Positions 35,277 to 44,065 of a DNA stretch of 64,000 bases are shown in pieces. The stretch comes from Candidatus Poribacteria bacterium (GTDB lineage: Bacteria > Poribacteria > WGA-4E > WGA-3G): positions 23,997 to 87,996 of the forward strand of contig JAGWBV010000008.1 of NCBI GenBank assembly GCA_021295715.1, in the 5' to 3' direction. The notes under the pieces were generated by a model. The model was not told the origin of the DNA and did not search any database. It saw nothing but the letters and a program-made list of their open reading frames with translations. Position 1 is the stretch's first letter. The number at the start of each line of letters is the position of its first letter. A program made the translations under genes and the position numbers.

Positions 35277-36968
35277 TCAATATAGCACATGTATCCGACT
35301 CTTTCCACGGACGGTTTCATTCGACATCACGATCGGAACCTCAACAACAACGATCAAAGTACCATCCGGACTTATTGCGAGTGTGTCGTAGGTCAGCTGC
35401 CCCTCTGTGCGGTAGGTGTACAGATACTTCGCCAAGCCGTTGCCCTCCGCTGCCAGATCAAATACTGACACCCCATGGAGACTCTCATTCGGGTCCTGTG
35501 CTCGTTTGGAAACCGATAGCACGGCATAACGATCCTTCGCGTCAATGCGTAAGCCTTGTGGCATGTTCTCAAGTTTCCACTGCCAGACCTTTTCACCACG
35601 CCACGAATAAGCGAACAACGTCATCCCGTTGGGATGTCCTGTTGATGGCTTTTGTGCTCCCTTCCGAAGATGATATGGGATGTAGGTGTCCCCTGTAACG
35701 AAGAGTGCTGCGGCATCCGTCGCACCGATCGTACCAGCAGTCGCGGTGATAGGAATACCGCTTACCTCTAGGGGAGTCGTCAGATTTTCCTGCCATATCG
35801 GTTCCGACTGATTTACGTCAAAGATGAAGGCACGACCATCGTCAGTTGTCACGTTGACGAATTTACCATCGGGAGACATGCTAACCCCGCGCCAGAACGT
35901 GACTTGTGCGAAATACTCGCGCAACGGTTCAATATCCATGTGCCACCTTTCTGTTCCATCTTCGGCGTTGAGAACGGTGAGCTTCCCGTTACCAGCATCG
36001 CTTTCAGCCGTTTCACTGCCCTGCAGGTTATGCCCACTATCCGTTAGGAGTGCGAGTGTTTTTCCGTCAGCACTTACGTCAAACCAACGCATTATCTTCG
36101 GCACCGCGCCCTCACGCGTCCATTTCCAGATAACATTTCCGGTTTCACTATCAAACCTATAGAGTTGGGATTTCTTAAGTGGCGTGTTATTCTCTGTCCA
36201 CGAGTGCACGCTCGCTACGACAAGGTCTCCATTCGCCAACGTTCGCATACACGATGGACCAGGGTAACTTACCCATGCGTAGACGCTATCCGGATTACTC
36301 GGTATAGAGGTTTCAATGTCGTCGGCAGTGCGGTATTTCCAACGAAGTGTCGGTTTATCGGTTGTTAGATCGTAGCAGTAGATAAATCCATCTGCTGCCT
36401 GTTCACCAATGTAGAGTCGTGTGTTATCATGATTGAATGTCATCCGACTCACGTAGCCTTCCGAGATACGGGTTTTCCAGAGGGTTTCACCGGTCAACGG
36501 TCGGAGGACCGCAAGGTGTCCACTATCGGTGGCAATTGCCAAAAGCGGACTATTTCCATGCCCTAAGGCGAGTGTTGTGGGTTTCGCGGGCTGACGAAGG
36601 TTCTCCATCAGCGATAAAAGTCCATCTAATTCAACGGTCCGGATGAGATACGACTCAGGTTTTAGAGGCGAAGTCACTGTTGTTTCGCTATCATTCAAGT
36701 GAAATTGGTACTTTTGATTCGGTTGCCATGCAAATTGGAACAAAACGCGATTTGCATCAATCGTTTGAATTGTCGGTCTTTCGGTTAAGTCGTGTGTTGT
36801 GCCGCTTGTCTCGAATACGACGTCGATTTCGCTTTCAACGTTGTTTTTGTGTTCCGTTTCAAACACTACACCTGTCCGGACCCAAGTGACGTCCACCTCT
36901 GCTGTTACGACAGTAAATGGTAAAACGATGAGCATACAGAGTAAGCTGAAAAATTGAATTCGCTTCAT
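35277..36968 (-). CDS. Exported PQQ/WD40-like beta-propeller protein with an N-terminal accessory module
   Basis: This 563-aa protein has a signal peptide (FFSLLCMLIVLPFTVVTA). I prefer the ATG at 36968 over the one at 36974 because AGGGG then lies 8 nt upstream. Residues about 20-110 form a small module ending LFQFAWQPNQKYQF and SPLKPESY, which resembles the N-terminal module of the 652-aa protein encoded upstream. Residues about 125-560 are propeller blades (ETLWKTRISEG, GNVIWKWTREG, SMSPDGKFVNVTTDDGRAF, VWQWKLEN). It is the third gene behind the cobalamin riboswitch. Ligand binding is inferred only. Confidence 0.7.
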   Translation of the reverse strand: MKRIQFFSLLCMLIVLPFTVVTAEVDVTWVRTGVVFETEHKNNVESEIDVVFETSGTTHDLTERPTIQTIDANRVLFQFAWQPNQKYQFHLNDSETTVTSPLKPESYLIRTVELDGLLSLMENLRQPAKPTTLALGHGNSPLLAIATDSGHLAVLRPLTGETLWKTRISEGYVSRMTFNHDNTRLYIGEQAADGFIYCYDLTTDKPTLRWKYRTADDIETSIPSNPDSVYAWVSYPGPSCMRTLANGDLVVASVHSWTENNTPLKKSQLYRFDSETGNVIWKWTREGAVPKIMRWFDVSADGKTLALLTDSGHNLQGSETAESDAGNGKLTVLNAEDGTERWHMDIEPLREYFAQVTFWRGVSMSPDGKFVNVTTDDGRAFIFDVNQSEPIWQENLTTPLEVSGIPITATAGTIGATDAAALFVTGDTYIPYHLRKGAQKPSTGHPNGMTLFAYSWRGEKVWQWKLENMPQGLRIDAKDRYAVLSVSKRAQDPNESLHGVSVFDLAAEGNGLAKYLYTYRTEGQLTYDTLAISPDGTLIVVVEVPIVMSNETVRGKSRIHVLY

Positions 36969-37009
36969 TGTCATAACCCCTTATAATGTAAAGTAATTCT
37001 GTAGTATTG

Positions 37010-37113
37010 GCTGTCGGCTGTCGGTCGTCAGCAGTCAGCTAAAAGGAGATTGTGGCTGTCAGGAACGTTTGGAACTGCCCAACGCTCCACTGAAAGCCGA
37101 AGGCTGATGGCTA
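37010..37113. repeat. Family-2 dispersed repeat between the two membrane/propeller genes
   Basis: GGCTGTCGGCTGTCGGTCGT, then CAGCAGTCAGC, with the far arm GAAAGCCGAAGGCTGATGGC. Its right end overlaps the stop codon of the upstream gene. Confidence 0.7.
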
Positions 37114-39069
37114 CTCTGCCACACGCCATAGACCTCTCCCCAACCGTGCGCCGAGCAGCACACCGATAAATGTATAGACGAACCCCTCTATTAAAATTCG
37201 GAGAACGATATACCAATCGGCGTAGAAAAGCCGATAGAACAGTATAGAAAGTTGAAAATCGACATAAACAGAGAGGGCATCGCAGATACCCAATACGACC
37301 GCCCACGCCAGTAGATTGCGACTCCGCACAAGCAGGAATCCCGTTTCGAGTAGAAGGACACTTGTGCCGGTGTAGACGATCGCCATCGGTGTGAAAAGCC
37401 CGAATGTTACCCCTCCGAGAAGCAGACGGACCGCAGAGACAAGCAGGATTACGCCACTCCCTTTCGCGCGGACATGATTTCTGGTCTCAGCGTTTCTTGG
37501 ATCTCCGGTGATGTAAATCAGCAGTGCCGTCAACAAGGCGTAATAGAGCGTTTCGTTGATTAAGCCAGTCAGCAGCACAGAGAACGGACCTAAGATGGCA
37601 CTGACTAAGTTAAGGAACAGCGTTGACGGAACCATCACTGCCACAAAAACCGTTGTACTGAATAGGGCAATTACAATTAGATGTTTTGTTGTGAAACTTG
37701 CGAAAAGTCGCTTGTGGAATCGTAAGACAATTGCAAAACCGAGGCAACTACTGACAATTGCCAATAGACTTACGAGCAACGCTTGTTGGTTTGGAACGAT
37801 TAGGTGCAGTGGACGTTGTTCGCGAAGAATCGTGGCGTCACTTCCCCAGACCTTTACCGTAACCCCACGTTCATACTCCCCAGGGATCGCCTGTTCTGCC
37901 TTGCCCTGGCTTAAATATGCTGGGTGAAAATAGATGGGGAGAGGAATTTCCGTAATCGTGCCACCGGGCAGACTCGCAAACGCCACACTCCGATTCATTC
38001 CACCGTTCGCTGTCTCTGGTGGTGCCAGAAAGACAATAGTTTCGCCAGTGTTCGTATCCGTGTTGGTTGATGACACAACCACGTGGATTGTTTCTTCACC
38101 CCTGTTGCGGAGTCGGACTGTCTGGTAAGTTGTTGGCTCGAATGCATTGGTCTGTGCGGTTCTGAGCCAACTGAATAACGGTCGCGGATAGTAAATGGTA
38201 TCTTCCCGCTGTTTCGGATCCGCCGCACCCATCGCGTCTGTAGGCATCTCAATTGATTCGATGGATAGGTGTTCAGCGATCTCAGAAATAGTTGCTATCC
38301 GCAATTGCACAGTCGCTTGCTGTTCCCATATCTGTCCTGTATCTGTTGTGAAACGGACAGTGCCTGAAATCTCTTGTCTGTCCGATGGGTTTGCAGTGGA
38401 CGTTCTCAACACTAATTCACGGTACCACACCTCTGATGAGACACTAAGCCTACTGGTGGTAGAGAGGCAGGTTTTCGCCTCCATTGATTCTGTCTTCCAA
38501 TTTTCTGGAAAGCGAACGGCTGTTACAGTTGATGGTAGACAAAGTTCCAAATCAAAGGTCGTTGGTACATTGCCGTTTGTGACAAGGACTGTGGCAGTCA
38601 TTTCACTTTCATGCAAAACGAGTGCCCTCTGATCGTTTCCTGAGGCATTTCCTAAATCCGATTCAATTGTGGCACCATAAGGAAGCGCGATCTCTAAATT
38701 TCCTTGTGTGTATGTCCGCGGCGCTGTCACACTTTGAACGATACTATCGCCAGTGGATAAGGTCGCCTCAAACCTATAAGTCTCCCCTTCACTCCACTGA
38801 AAATAAAGCGATTCTGTCTGCCGAGGTTGCACAGGAAAATTGAGTTGCGCGACCCTCACATCGTCAGGATTAAAGGTGCTTAGACGTTGTATCGGTGCTG
38901 TCGTTCCAAACCGCACCTTTGCCCCCAATGAAAAAAACGTCACCTTCCATGAGATCGGTTCTTCTTTAGGAACTGAGACACAACTGTATAAAAAAACAAG
39001 CAGTGGCAAGACCCAGAAACACTTTTTTATTGTAGGTCGATATGATGTTCCATTCAAAGCGTGTGCCAT
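37111..39069 (-). CDS. Lipoprotein with large extracytoplasmic domain fused to an ECF-transporter S-component-like membrane domain
   Basis: This 652-aa protein has a lipoprotein signal (VLPLLVFLYSC). Residues about 40-420 are beta-rich Ig-like sequence; the first part (YFQWSEGETYRFEA, APRTY) resembles the N-terminal module of the downstream propeller. One helix (about 427-449) leads to a roughly 190-aa domain of about six helices (462-652). Its layout (GPFSVLLTGLINETLYYALL, SGVILLVSAVRLLLGG, SVLLLETGFLL) looks like YkoE/CblT-type S components of ECF vitamin transporters. ECF ATPase and T subunits are not in the window. The cobalamin riboswitch upstream suggests a corrinoid or B12-precursor substrate. 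The S-component call is from pattern, not a search. Confidence 0.55.
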   Translation of the reverse strand: MAHALNGTSYRPTIKKCFWVLPLLVFLYSCVSVPKEEPISWKVTFFSLGAKVRFGTTAPIQRLSTFNPDDVRVAQLNFPVQPRQTESLYFQWSEGETYRFEATLSTGDSIVQSVTAPRTYTQGNLEIALPYGATIESDLGNASGNDQRALVLHESEMTATVLVTNGNVPTTFDLELCLPSTVTAVRFPENWKTESMEAKTCLSTTSRLSVSSEVWYRELVLRTSTANPSDRQEISGTVRFTTDTGQIWEQQATVQLRIATISEIAEHLSIESIEMPTDAMGAADPKQREDTIYYPRPLFSWLRTAQTNAFEPTTYQTVRLRNRGEETIHVVVSSTNTDTNTGETIVFLAPPETANGGMNRSVAFASLPGGTITEIPLPIYFHPAYLSQGKAEQAIPGEYERGVTVKVWGSDATILREQRPLHLIVPNQQALLVSLLAIVSSCLGFAIVLRFHKRLFASFTTKHLIVIALFSTTVFVAVMVPSTLFLNLVSAILGPFSVLLTGLINETLYYALLTALLIYITGDPRNAETRNHVRAKGSGVILLVSAVRLLLGGVTFGLFTPMAIVYTGTSVLLLETGFLLVRSRNLLAWAVVLGICDALSVYVDFQLSILFYRLFYADWYIVLRILIEGFVYTFIGVLLGARLGRGLWRVAE

Positions 39070-39150
39070 ACAATCTCGTAAAGGCGTGCCTTATTGCGAA
39101 TGCCCGAAATTTGTAAAGGCGAGGTAAAAACCTCGCCTACGACTGCTAAG

Positions 39151-40506
39151 TTAGCGTCCCTGACCGATTAGCACCAGGTCAAGGATATTCACCACTTCGT
39201 CTCCATTGACATCGGCACGTATTCCGGCACCCTCGTCACCAAGAAAACGACCGGCGATTATCATATCCTTCACGTTGACGAACCCATCATTGTTGATGTC
39301 TTCGCGTCTCGGGGTAATCGTTGCAAAGCCCAAAATAGAGCCACCGAGTCCAACGCGATAGGATCGCAGGAGAGATGCATCTACCACGTCCATGACGCGA
39401 ACGAAATCCTGTCCACCCCCCGACCAGTCGGGTTGCGTAATATAGAGATTTCCATTCGGGGCAAAAGTCAATCCTCCACTGATAGAAGTATCTGCCTCGT
39501 TACTGAAGTTGGCGATCGTGTCATCTTCGTCACGGATCCAGTTTTGTGCTGCGATATCGTAGATGAGCAAACCGGGGTTTTGCCAACTGCCTTGGATAAA
39601 CAACTGTTTTTCTGAATTAAGGGCGGAGGCACCAGGTGTGAATCCAAGCTTAACCGTTTCAATGACTTCATCGGTCGCTGCGTCAATCAAAACGAGATGC
39701 CCCGAAATGTCGTTGTAATTACCCGTTGTCTTGACAATAACGGTGGACTCGCCGTCGTTGATGATCGCCCCTGCATTTGTCGGCACCGGAATGGATTTCA
39801 ATATGAGGTCTGTCTCTGTATCAATCACTGTAACAGTGCTATCGTAATAGGTCGTTTTCCGTGCAACTGGATCCCATTCCCATGCGGGATTTGAGACGTA
39901 TGCCTTGCCGTTGAGAAGCGTGATACCGGTCGGTTTGTTGAAGAAACCCGTGAGGACCTTTGTCACATTGCGATTGTCAATGTCAACGACATGGACCTCA
40001 TGCGTTGCGGCACAGGTGACGTACAACTTCTGATCACTGACCAAAGCGATCTGCTGCGGCGTTGTGCCCGCTTGAATCGGGATTTCGCCAACAAACTCTC
40101 GATCTTCCAAGTTAATAATATAGATGTTATCGCCGGAACTTGTTTCGCCAGTGATGGGTAAGTTGAAACTCGTGATATAGGCGAGATGCCCGTGAATAGA
40201 GAGACCAATTGCCCGCCGCCGTAATATCGGATCAAAGCCGATGTGGAGTATTTCATTGTCAACAGCCCGTCTCTCATTTGCCTCTTCCAGATCAATGAGC
40301 GAAAGTGAGGCGGTGATCCCCAGATCGGGGTGCGTTAAGGTATTTATGACAACCGCCGCGTTTGGCTCCTCTGTTTGTCCAAAGGTAGGACTCACGAGGA
40401 GTGTAAATAGGATTGTGCCGAGAAGTAGGAGTGAATAGCACGAGAAGTGCCGCCGATAGACTTTTTTTGACGTGCATGCAAACGTCGCCGCTAAAACTTT
40501 GTTCAT
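39151..40506 (-). CDS. B12-riboswitch-controlled exported beta-propeller (YncE-like) with C-terminal dockerin-like domain
   Basis: I place the start at the ATG at 40506, with GGAGG 6 nt upstream; the longer frame from 40545 would start inside the terminator hairpin. The 451-aa protein has a signal peptide (LLLLGTILFTLLVSPTFG) and YncE/surface-layer-type blades (YIINLEDREFVGEIPIQAG, VHVVDIDNRNVTKVL, VTVIDTETDLILKSIPV). The tail is a type I dockerin-like pair of calcium loops (DINNDGFVNVKD and DVNGDEVVNILD). It is the first gene after a cobalamin riboswitch. Bacteroides BtuG, a B12-binding surface protein, is also a beta-propeller, so corrinoid capture is a reasonable hypothesis. Confidence 0.75.
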   Translation of the reverse strand: MNKVLAATFACTSKKVYRRHFSCYSLLLLGTILFTLLVSPTFGQTEEPNAAVVINTLTHPDLGITASLSLIDLEEANERRAVDNEILHIGFDPILRRRAIGLSIHGHLAYITSFNLPITGETSSGDNIYIINLEDREFVGEIPIQAGTTPQQIALVSDQKLYVTCAATHEVHVVDIDNRNVTKVLTGFFNKPTGITLLNGKAYVSNPAWEWDPVARKTTYYDSTVTVIDTETDLILKSIPVPTNAGAIINDGESTVIVKTTGNYNDISGHLVLIDAATDEVIETVKLGFTPGASALNSEKQLFIQGSWQNPGLLIYDIAAQNWIRDEDDTIANFSNEADTSISGGLTFAPNGNLYITQPDWSGGGQDFVRVMDVVDASLLRSYRVGLGGSILGFATITPRREDINNDGFVNVKDMIIAGRFLGDEGAGIRADVNGDEVVNILDLVLIGQGR

Positions 40507-40526
40507 TAATACCTCCGTAATGAAAC

Positions 40527-40559
40527 AAAAAACCCCTGCTTTCATCGGAAAGACAGGGG
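40527..40559 (-). terminator. Rho-independent terminator between the riboswitch and the propeller gene
   Basis: On the minus strand CCCCTGTCTTTC-CGAT-GAAAGCAGGGG is followed by TTTTTT. The stem has 11 pairs with one bulged T. Its place just before the first gene is that of an expression platform of a transcription-terminating riboswitch. Confidence 0.85.
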
Positions 40560-40644
40560 AGGAAGCGACACTTTGCGTAAAGCATATCCTGTAAATGTGT
40601 GAGCGAGTTCCATACCCTATATCGGTATGTCTATTTTTGATCTA

Positions 40645-40865
40645 ACAGGATACTGTGCTCTGTTCCACCGCTTTCCCGCGAAAGCAGATGCGTGAAACAT
40701 GATTCAGGCAGGTCTCCTGACTTCCGATCCTTCCGCTGGACCTTCCCATCAGTTGTTTGACAGTGGTGTTTTCAGCGGATACTTGCGATCGTTCACAGTG
40801 GCGGGGCCGTGGCGGATTCTCACCGCGCTTCCCTATTCTCCGGTTTTCGGCACCTGAACCGTTCA
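40645..40865 (-). ncRNA. Cobalamin (AdoCbl) riboswitch
   Basis: Read on the minus strand it contains the conserved core GGTGAGAATCCGCCACGGCC followed by CGCCACTGT, and the B12-box region GAAGTCAGGAGACCTGCCT (about 40708-40726). It opens with GGTTCAGGTGCC. These are the class I cobalamin riboswitch signatures. It controls the genes read leftward from 40506, presumably switching them off when B12 is plentiful by forming the terminator at 40527-40559. Confidence 0.93.
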
Positions 40866-40935
40866 TTTATTCAATTGTAATACATATATTATATCACGTT
40901 GTGCTGTTTTATGCAAATATTTTTTTGAAAAAAAT

Positions 40936-40964
40936 TTGACAATGCAAAACAGATATGGTATTAT
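40936..40964 (+). promoter_or_regulatory. Sigma70-type promoter of the hisI leader
   Basis: TTGACA (40936-40941), a 17-nt spacer and TATTAT (40959-40964). It would start a transcript near 40971 that runs toward hisI. Confidence 0.75.
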
Positions 40965-40970
40965 TAATAT

Positions 40971-41225
40971 TAGGCGTGGATACATCCCGAAATTTGGCAG
41001 TTATCAACCGTTGTTGAGAAGCGAGAAAATGATCTTTTTACGTTCACACTCCAGATTGCATAGCATATCTAATCATTGGCATTGGTGGCGGTCCAATGGC
41101 TTACGGGGGAGTGTGCGTTCAAACAGATAACTGAAATAGAGACTGAAAATCGTCATTTTTATTTTTAAGTCCTGTTGAAGCCTTATGCACACCGATCCCG
41201 GCAGCATAGGGTATTTTTTTTGCAA
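40971..41225 (+). ncRNA. Structured leader or small RNA ending in an intrinsic terminator, upstream of hisI
   Basis: About 250 nt lie between a promoter and a terminator-like hairpin: CCTTATGC and GCATAGGG form an 8-bp stem (about 41187-41210) followed by TATTTTTTTT. Inside, CAGTTATC (about 40999) can pair with GATAACTG (about 41126). ACGTTCACACTCC pairs with GGAGTGTGCGT, and ATTGG...CCAAT forms the tip. This makes one long rod. It matches no RNA family I know (checked by eye against 6S, SRP, tmRNA and T-box signatures). It may be a free small RNA or an attenuator for hisI. Confidence 0.5.
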
Positions 41226-41263
41226 AGTTCACAGATTGACCTGTAGTAAGGAAAATTTAAAAA

Positions 41264-41644
41264 ATGAAAATTCTATCGGAACTTAAGTATGACCGCGATG
41301 GTTTAGTCGCGGCAGTCATTCAAGATGAAACGAATAAAGAAATCCTAATGGTAGGCTATATGAACGCAGAGGCAATAAGAGAGACCTTGAATACAGGGCG
41401 CGTCTGTTTCTGGAGCCGTTCCCGCCAAAAGCTATGGATAAAGGGGGAGACTTCAGGGCATACACAGACGGTTAAATCTATCGCAGTGGATTGTGATGGT
41501 GATGCCCTGCTCATAAAGGTTGAGCAGAAGGTGGCGGCGTGCCATACCGGTTATCGCTCCTGCTTCTTTCGAGAAGTTTCCCCCGACGGAGAATCAACGC
41601 AGGTCGTAGGTGAAAAGATTTTCGACGCAGATGCTGTCTATTAG
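41264..41644 (+). CDS. hisI: Phosphoribosyl-AMP cyclohydrolase
   Basis: HisI opens the purine ring of PR-AMP in histidine synthesis. The 126-aa protein has the family motifs [39 protein letters not shown] (Mg2+ aspartates) and the zinc cysteine region [12 protein letters not shown]. It is the stand-alone form without the HisE domain. AAGGA lies 11 nt upstream. No other his genes are nearby. Confidence 0.95.
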   Translation: MKILSELKYDRDGLVAAVIQDETNKEILMVGYMNAEAIRETLNTGRVCFWSRSRQKLWIKGETSGHTQTVKSIAVDCDGDALLIKVEQKVAACHTGYRSCFFREVSPDGESTQVVGEKIFDADAVY

Positions 41645-41851
41645 ACTCCGACATTTCGTCTGTTCTTGTATCCTTGCATCCGTTCGAGAATTGCTTGATT
41701 CAATTCATCTATAGTCTTCATCTATAGTCTCGATTTTATAGGAAAGCCCCTAATTACCTATTAAGCAATGGTCGGGCGTTTGTAACGGGCTAAAATTATA
41801 AAGCTTCGGATTCAGACAAGCGTATGTCCGTTTAAAAAATTAAACAAAACG

Positions 41852-41938
41852 ATAGCCTGCAACACCGGCGCAGGCGGATATACGGATAAGAACCTGAACT
41901 CCAGACGCACCTGACCGAACCGCAAGGAATAATTGAAA
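41852..41938 (+). repeat. Family-1 RBS-bearing element in front of trpE
   Basis: It reads GATAGCCTGCAAC, GGCGCAGGCGGATATACGGA and ends ACCGCAAGGAATAATTGAAA, next to the trpE ATG. The remaining part of the 295-nt hisI-trpE gap (41645-41851) shows nothing I can assign. Confidence 0.75.
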
Positions 41939-41939
41939 A

Positions 41940-43442
41940 ATGTATTATCCCACGTTGGAAGATTTTCGCGAAGAAGCGAAATCTGGAAACACAATACCGG
42001 TATATCGATCGATTATGGCGGATATGGAGACTCCGGTATCCGCTTTTTACAAGTTGATGCCGGATAATTATGCGTTCTTGCTCGAAAGCGTTGAAGGTGG
42101 TGAAAACCTTGCGCGTTACTCTTTTTTGGGGAGTCAACCCTCAGTGCTTTTCCATAGTAAAGGGCATCAGGTTACCATTGAGTACTTGGAAAAAGGGGAA
42201 ACCGTTGTCCAAGAATATGAAGATCCATTGCGTGCCCTTGAGGAATTAATGCAGACTTACCAACCCGTTGACGCTGAAGAGTTACCCAAATTCCATGGTG
42301 GTGCGGTTGGTTACATGAGTTATGACATGGTGCGCTTCGTCGAAGAATTGCCGGATAATACCGAAGATGAACTGCAGCTTCCGGACTGCTTTTTCATGAT
42401 TGCCGAAACACTCTTGATATTTGATCATGTGAACCACCAAATTAGAGTTGTGGCGAACGCACATATTGATGGAGATGTAGATCGGGCTTATGCGGATGCG
42501 CTTGCGAAAATTGACGCATTGGTCGAGAAACTTACAGCCATTTCCGAAGCGCATTTACGTAGGAATAGTAACGAGTATCAGGAACAGTATGACGAAATCA
42601 TATCTGCCCCACAATCGAATTTCACGAAATCCGATTATGAAGCGGCGGTCAGACGCGCGAAGGAATACATAGCTGCTGGCGACATCATCCAAGTTGTCCC
42701 TTCGCAGCGGTTCAGTTGTCCTGTGTCGGTAGACTCGTTCCAGATATATCGGGCATTGCGAATGATCAATCCGTCCCCCTATATGTATTACCTGAAGTTT
42801 GAAGGTTTTGACATTGTAGGGGCATCACCAGAAATGATGGTGCGCGTAGAAGATGGCATCGTCCAAACCATTCCGATTGCCGGAACACGCCCGCGCGGCA
42901 CAACTGCTGAGGAGGACCGGGAGTTGGAACAGACCCTCCTCTCCGATCCAAAGGAACGAGCAGAGCACATTATGCTCGTTGATTTAGGACGGAACGACCT
43001 CGGTCGGGTCTGTGAATATAACACCGTTGAAGTGACCGACCTTATGATAGTCGAGCGTTTCTCGCATGTGATGCACATCGTTTCACACGTCATTGGACGC
43101 TTACGCGAAGACCTTACGGCTTTTGATGTTCTACGCTCGTGCCTTCCCGCTGGGACACTCTCTGGTGCTCCGAAGATACGCGCCATGGAAATCATTGATG
43201 AACTTGAACCGACGCGCCGTGCCACATACGGCGGAGCGGTGGGTTACTTCAGCTTCTCCGGCAGTGCGGACACGGCGATCACTATCCGAACAGCGGTTAT
43301 CAAAGATAGTACGGCTTATGTGCAAGCAGGTGGTGGTGTCGTCGCGGATTCAGTCCCTGAAACAGAGTATTACGAAACCGTGAGTAAAGCGCGGGCGATG
43401 CTGAGTGCTATTGCATTGGCAGAACAAGGTTTCTTATTGTAA
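41940..43442 (+). CDS. trpE: Anthranilate synthase component I
   Basis: TrpE makes anthranilate from chorismate using ammonia from TrpG. The 500-aa protein has the N-terminal Trp-regulation region (residues about 20-180, LLESVEGGENLARYSFLG) and the chorismate-binding domain. Motifs are VVPSQRFSC, PSPYMYYLKF, GASPEMMVRVEDG, PIAGTRPRG and LPAGTLSGAPKIRAMEIIDELE. trpG follows after 30 nt. Ribosome binding is provided by the family-1 element (CAAGGA about 10 nt upstream). Confidence 0.96.
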   Translation: MYYPTLEDFREEAKSGNTIPVYRSIMADMETPVSAFYKLMPDNYAFLLESVEGGENLARYSFLGSQPSVLFHSKGHQVTIEYLEKGETVVQEYEDPLRALEELMQTYQPVDAEELPKFHGGAVGYMSYDMVRFVEELPDNTEDELQLPDCFFMIAETLLIFDHVNHQIRVVANAHIDGDVDRAYADALAKIDALVEKLTAISEAHLRRNSNEYQEQYDEIISAPQSNFTKSDYEAAVRRAKEYIAAGDIIQVVPSQRFSCPVSVDSFQIYRALRMINPSPYMYYLKFEGFDIVGASPEMMVRVEDGIVQTIPIAGTRPRGTTAEEDRELEQTLLSDPKERAEHIMLVDLGRNDLGRVCEYNTVEVTDLMIVERFSHVMHIVSHVIGRLREDLTAFDVLRSCLPAGTLSGAPKIRAMEIIDELEPTRRATYGGAVGYFSFSGSADTAITIRTAVIKDSTAYVQAGGGVVADSVPETEYYETVSKARAMLSAIALAEQGFLL

Positions 43443-43472
43443 TGGCTGACCGCTGATAAAAGGAGACGAAAA

Positions 43473-44036
43473 ATGGTCTTAATGATTGATAACTACGACT
43501 CCTTCACCTATAATTTGGTGCAGTACTTGGGTGAACTCGGTGCTGACTTGGAGGTTCACCGGAGTCGAAAAATAGGGTTGGACGCATTAGATGCGCTGGA
43601 ACCTGAACGGATTGTTATTTCACCGGGGCCCTGCACGCCGAAAGAGGCGGGTATATCCATTGATGCCATAAAGCACTTCGCCGGTAAAGTTCCGATTTTA
43701 GGGGTCTGCCTTGGGCATCAGTGCATCGGGGACACGTTCGGTGGTGATGTCGTTAGAGCAGATCGATTGATGCACGGTAAGACCTCAATGATAATGCATA
43801 ATGAGCTCGAGCTTTTCGAGGGCTTGGATAATCCATTTGAAGCCACGCGCTACCATTCGCTTATCGTAAAAAGAGAGACACTGCCGGATTGCCTTGAGAT
43901 CACTGCCTGGACAGATCAGGATGAAATCATGGGACTTCGGCACAAAACATTACCTATCTGGGGTGTGCAGTTCCATCCAGAATCGATTTTGACGGCGGCT
44001 GGCAAGAGCCTACTTCGCAACTTTTTGACATTGTAG
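43473..44036 (+). CDS. trpG: Anthranilate/aminodeoxychorismate synthase glutamine amidotransferase
   Basis: This 187-aa class I glutamine amidotransferase has the nucleophile Cys79 (LGVCLGHQ) and the His/Glu pair in FHPES. It begins [29 protein letters not shown] lies 6 nt upstream. It supplies ammonia to TrpE and may also serve folate synthesis (PabA role), since no separate pabA is seen here. Confidence 0.95.
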   Translation: MVLMIDNYDSFTYNLVQYLGELGADLEVHRSRKIGLDALDALEPERIVISPGPCTPKEAGISIDAIKHFAGKVPILGVCLGHQCIGDTFGGDVVRADRLMHGKTSMIMHNELELFEGLDNPFEATRYHSLIVKRETLPDCLEITAWTDQDEIMGLRHKTLPIWGVQFHPESILTAAGKSLLRNFLTL

Positions 44037-44065
44037 ACGTGGGTTTAAAAATAGAAAGGTTGAAT

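Noticed and set aside
37020..37060. CRISPR-like short repeats (also at 15012-15040 and 53540-53578)
   Set aside because: Units are only 7-8 nt, directly abutting, with no unique spacers; they belong to the family-2 inverted repeats.
39151..40545. Longer start (40545) for the dockerin-tailed propeller
   Set aside because: The upstream ATG lies within the terminator loop of the riboswitch and has no ribosome binding site; the ATG at 40506 has GGAGG at good spacing and is followed by a proper signal peptide.
40936..41130. 64-aa reading frame upstream of hisI
   Set aside because: It begins inside the promoter -35 box, lacks a ribosome binding site and overlaps the structured RNA; no protein family is recognisable.
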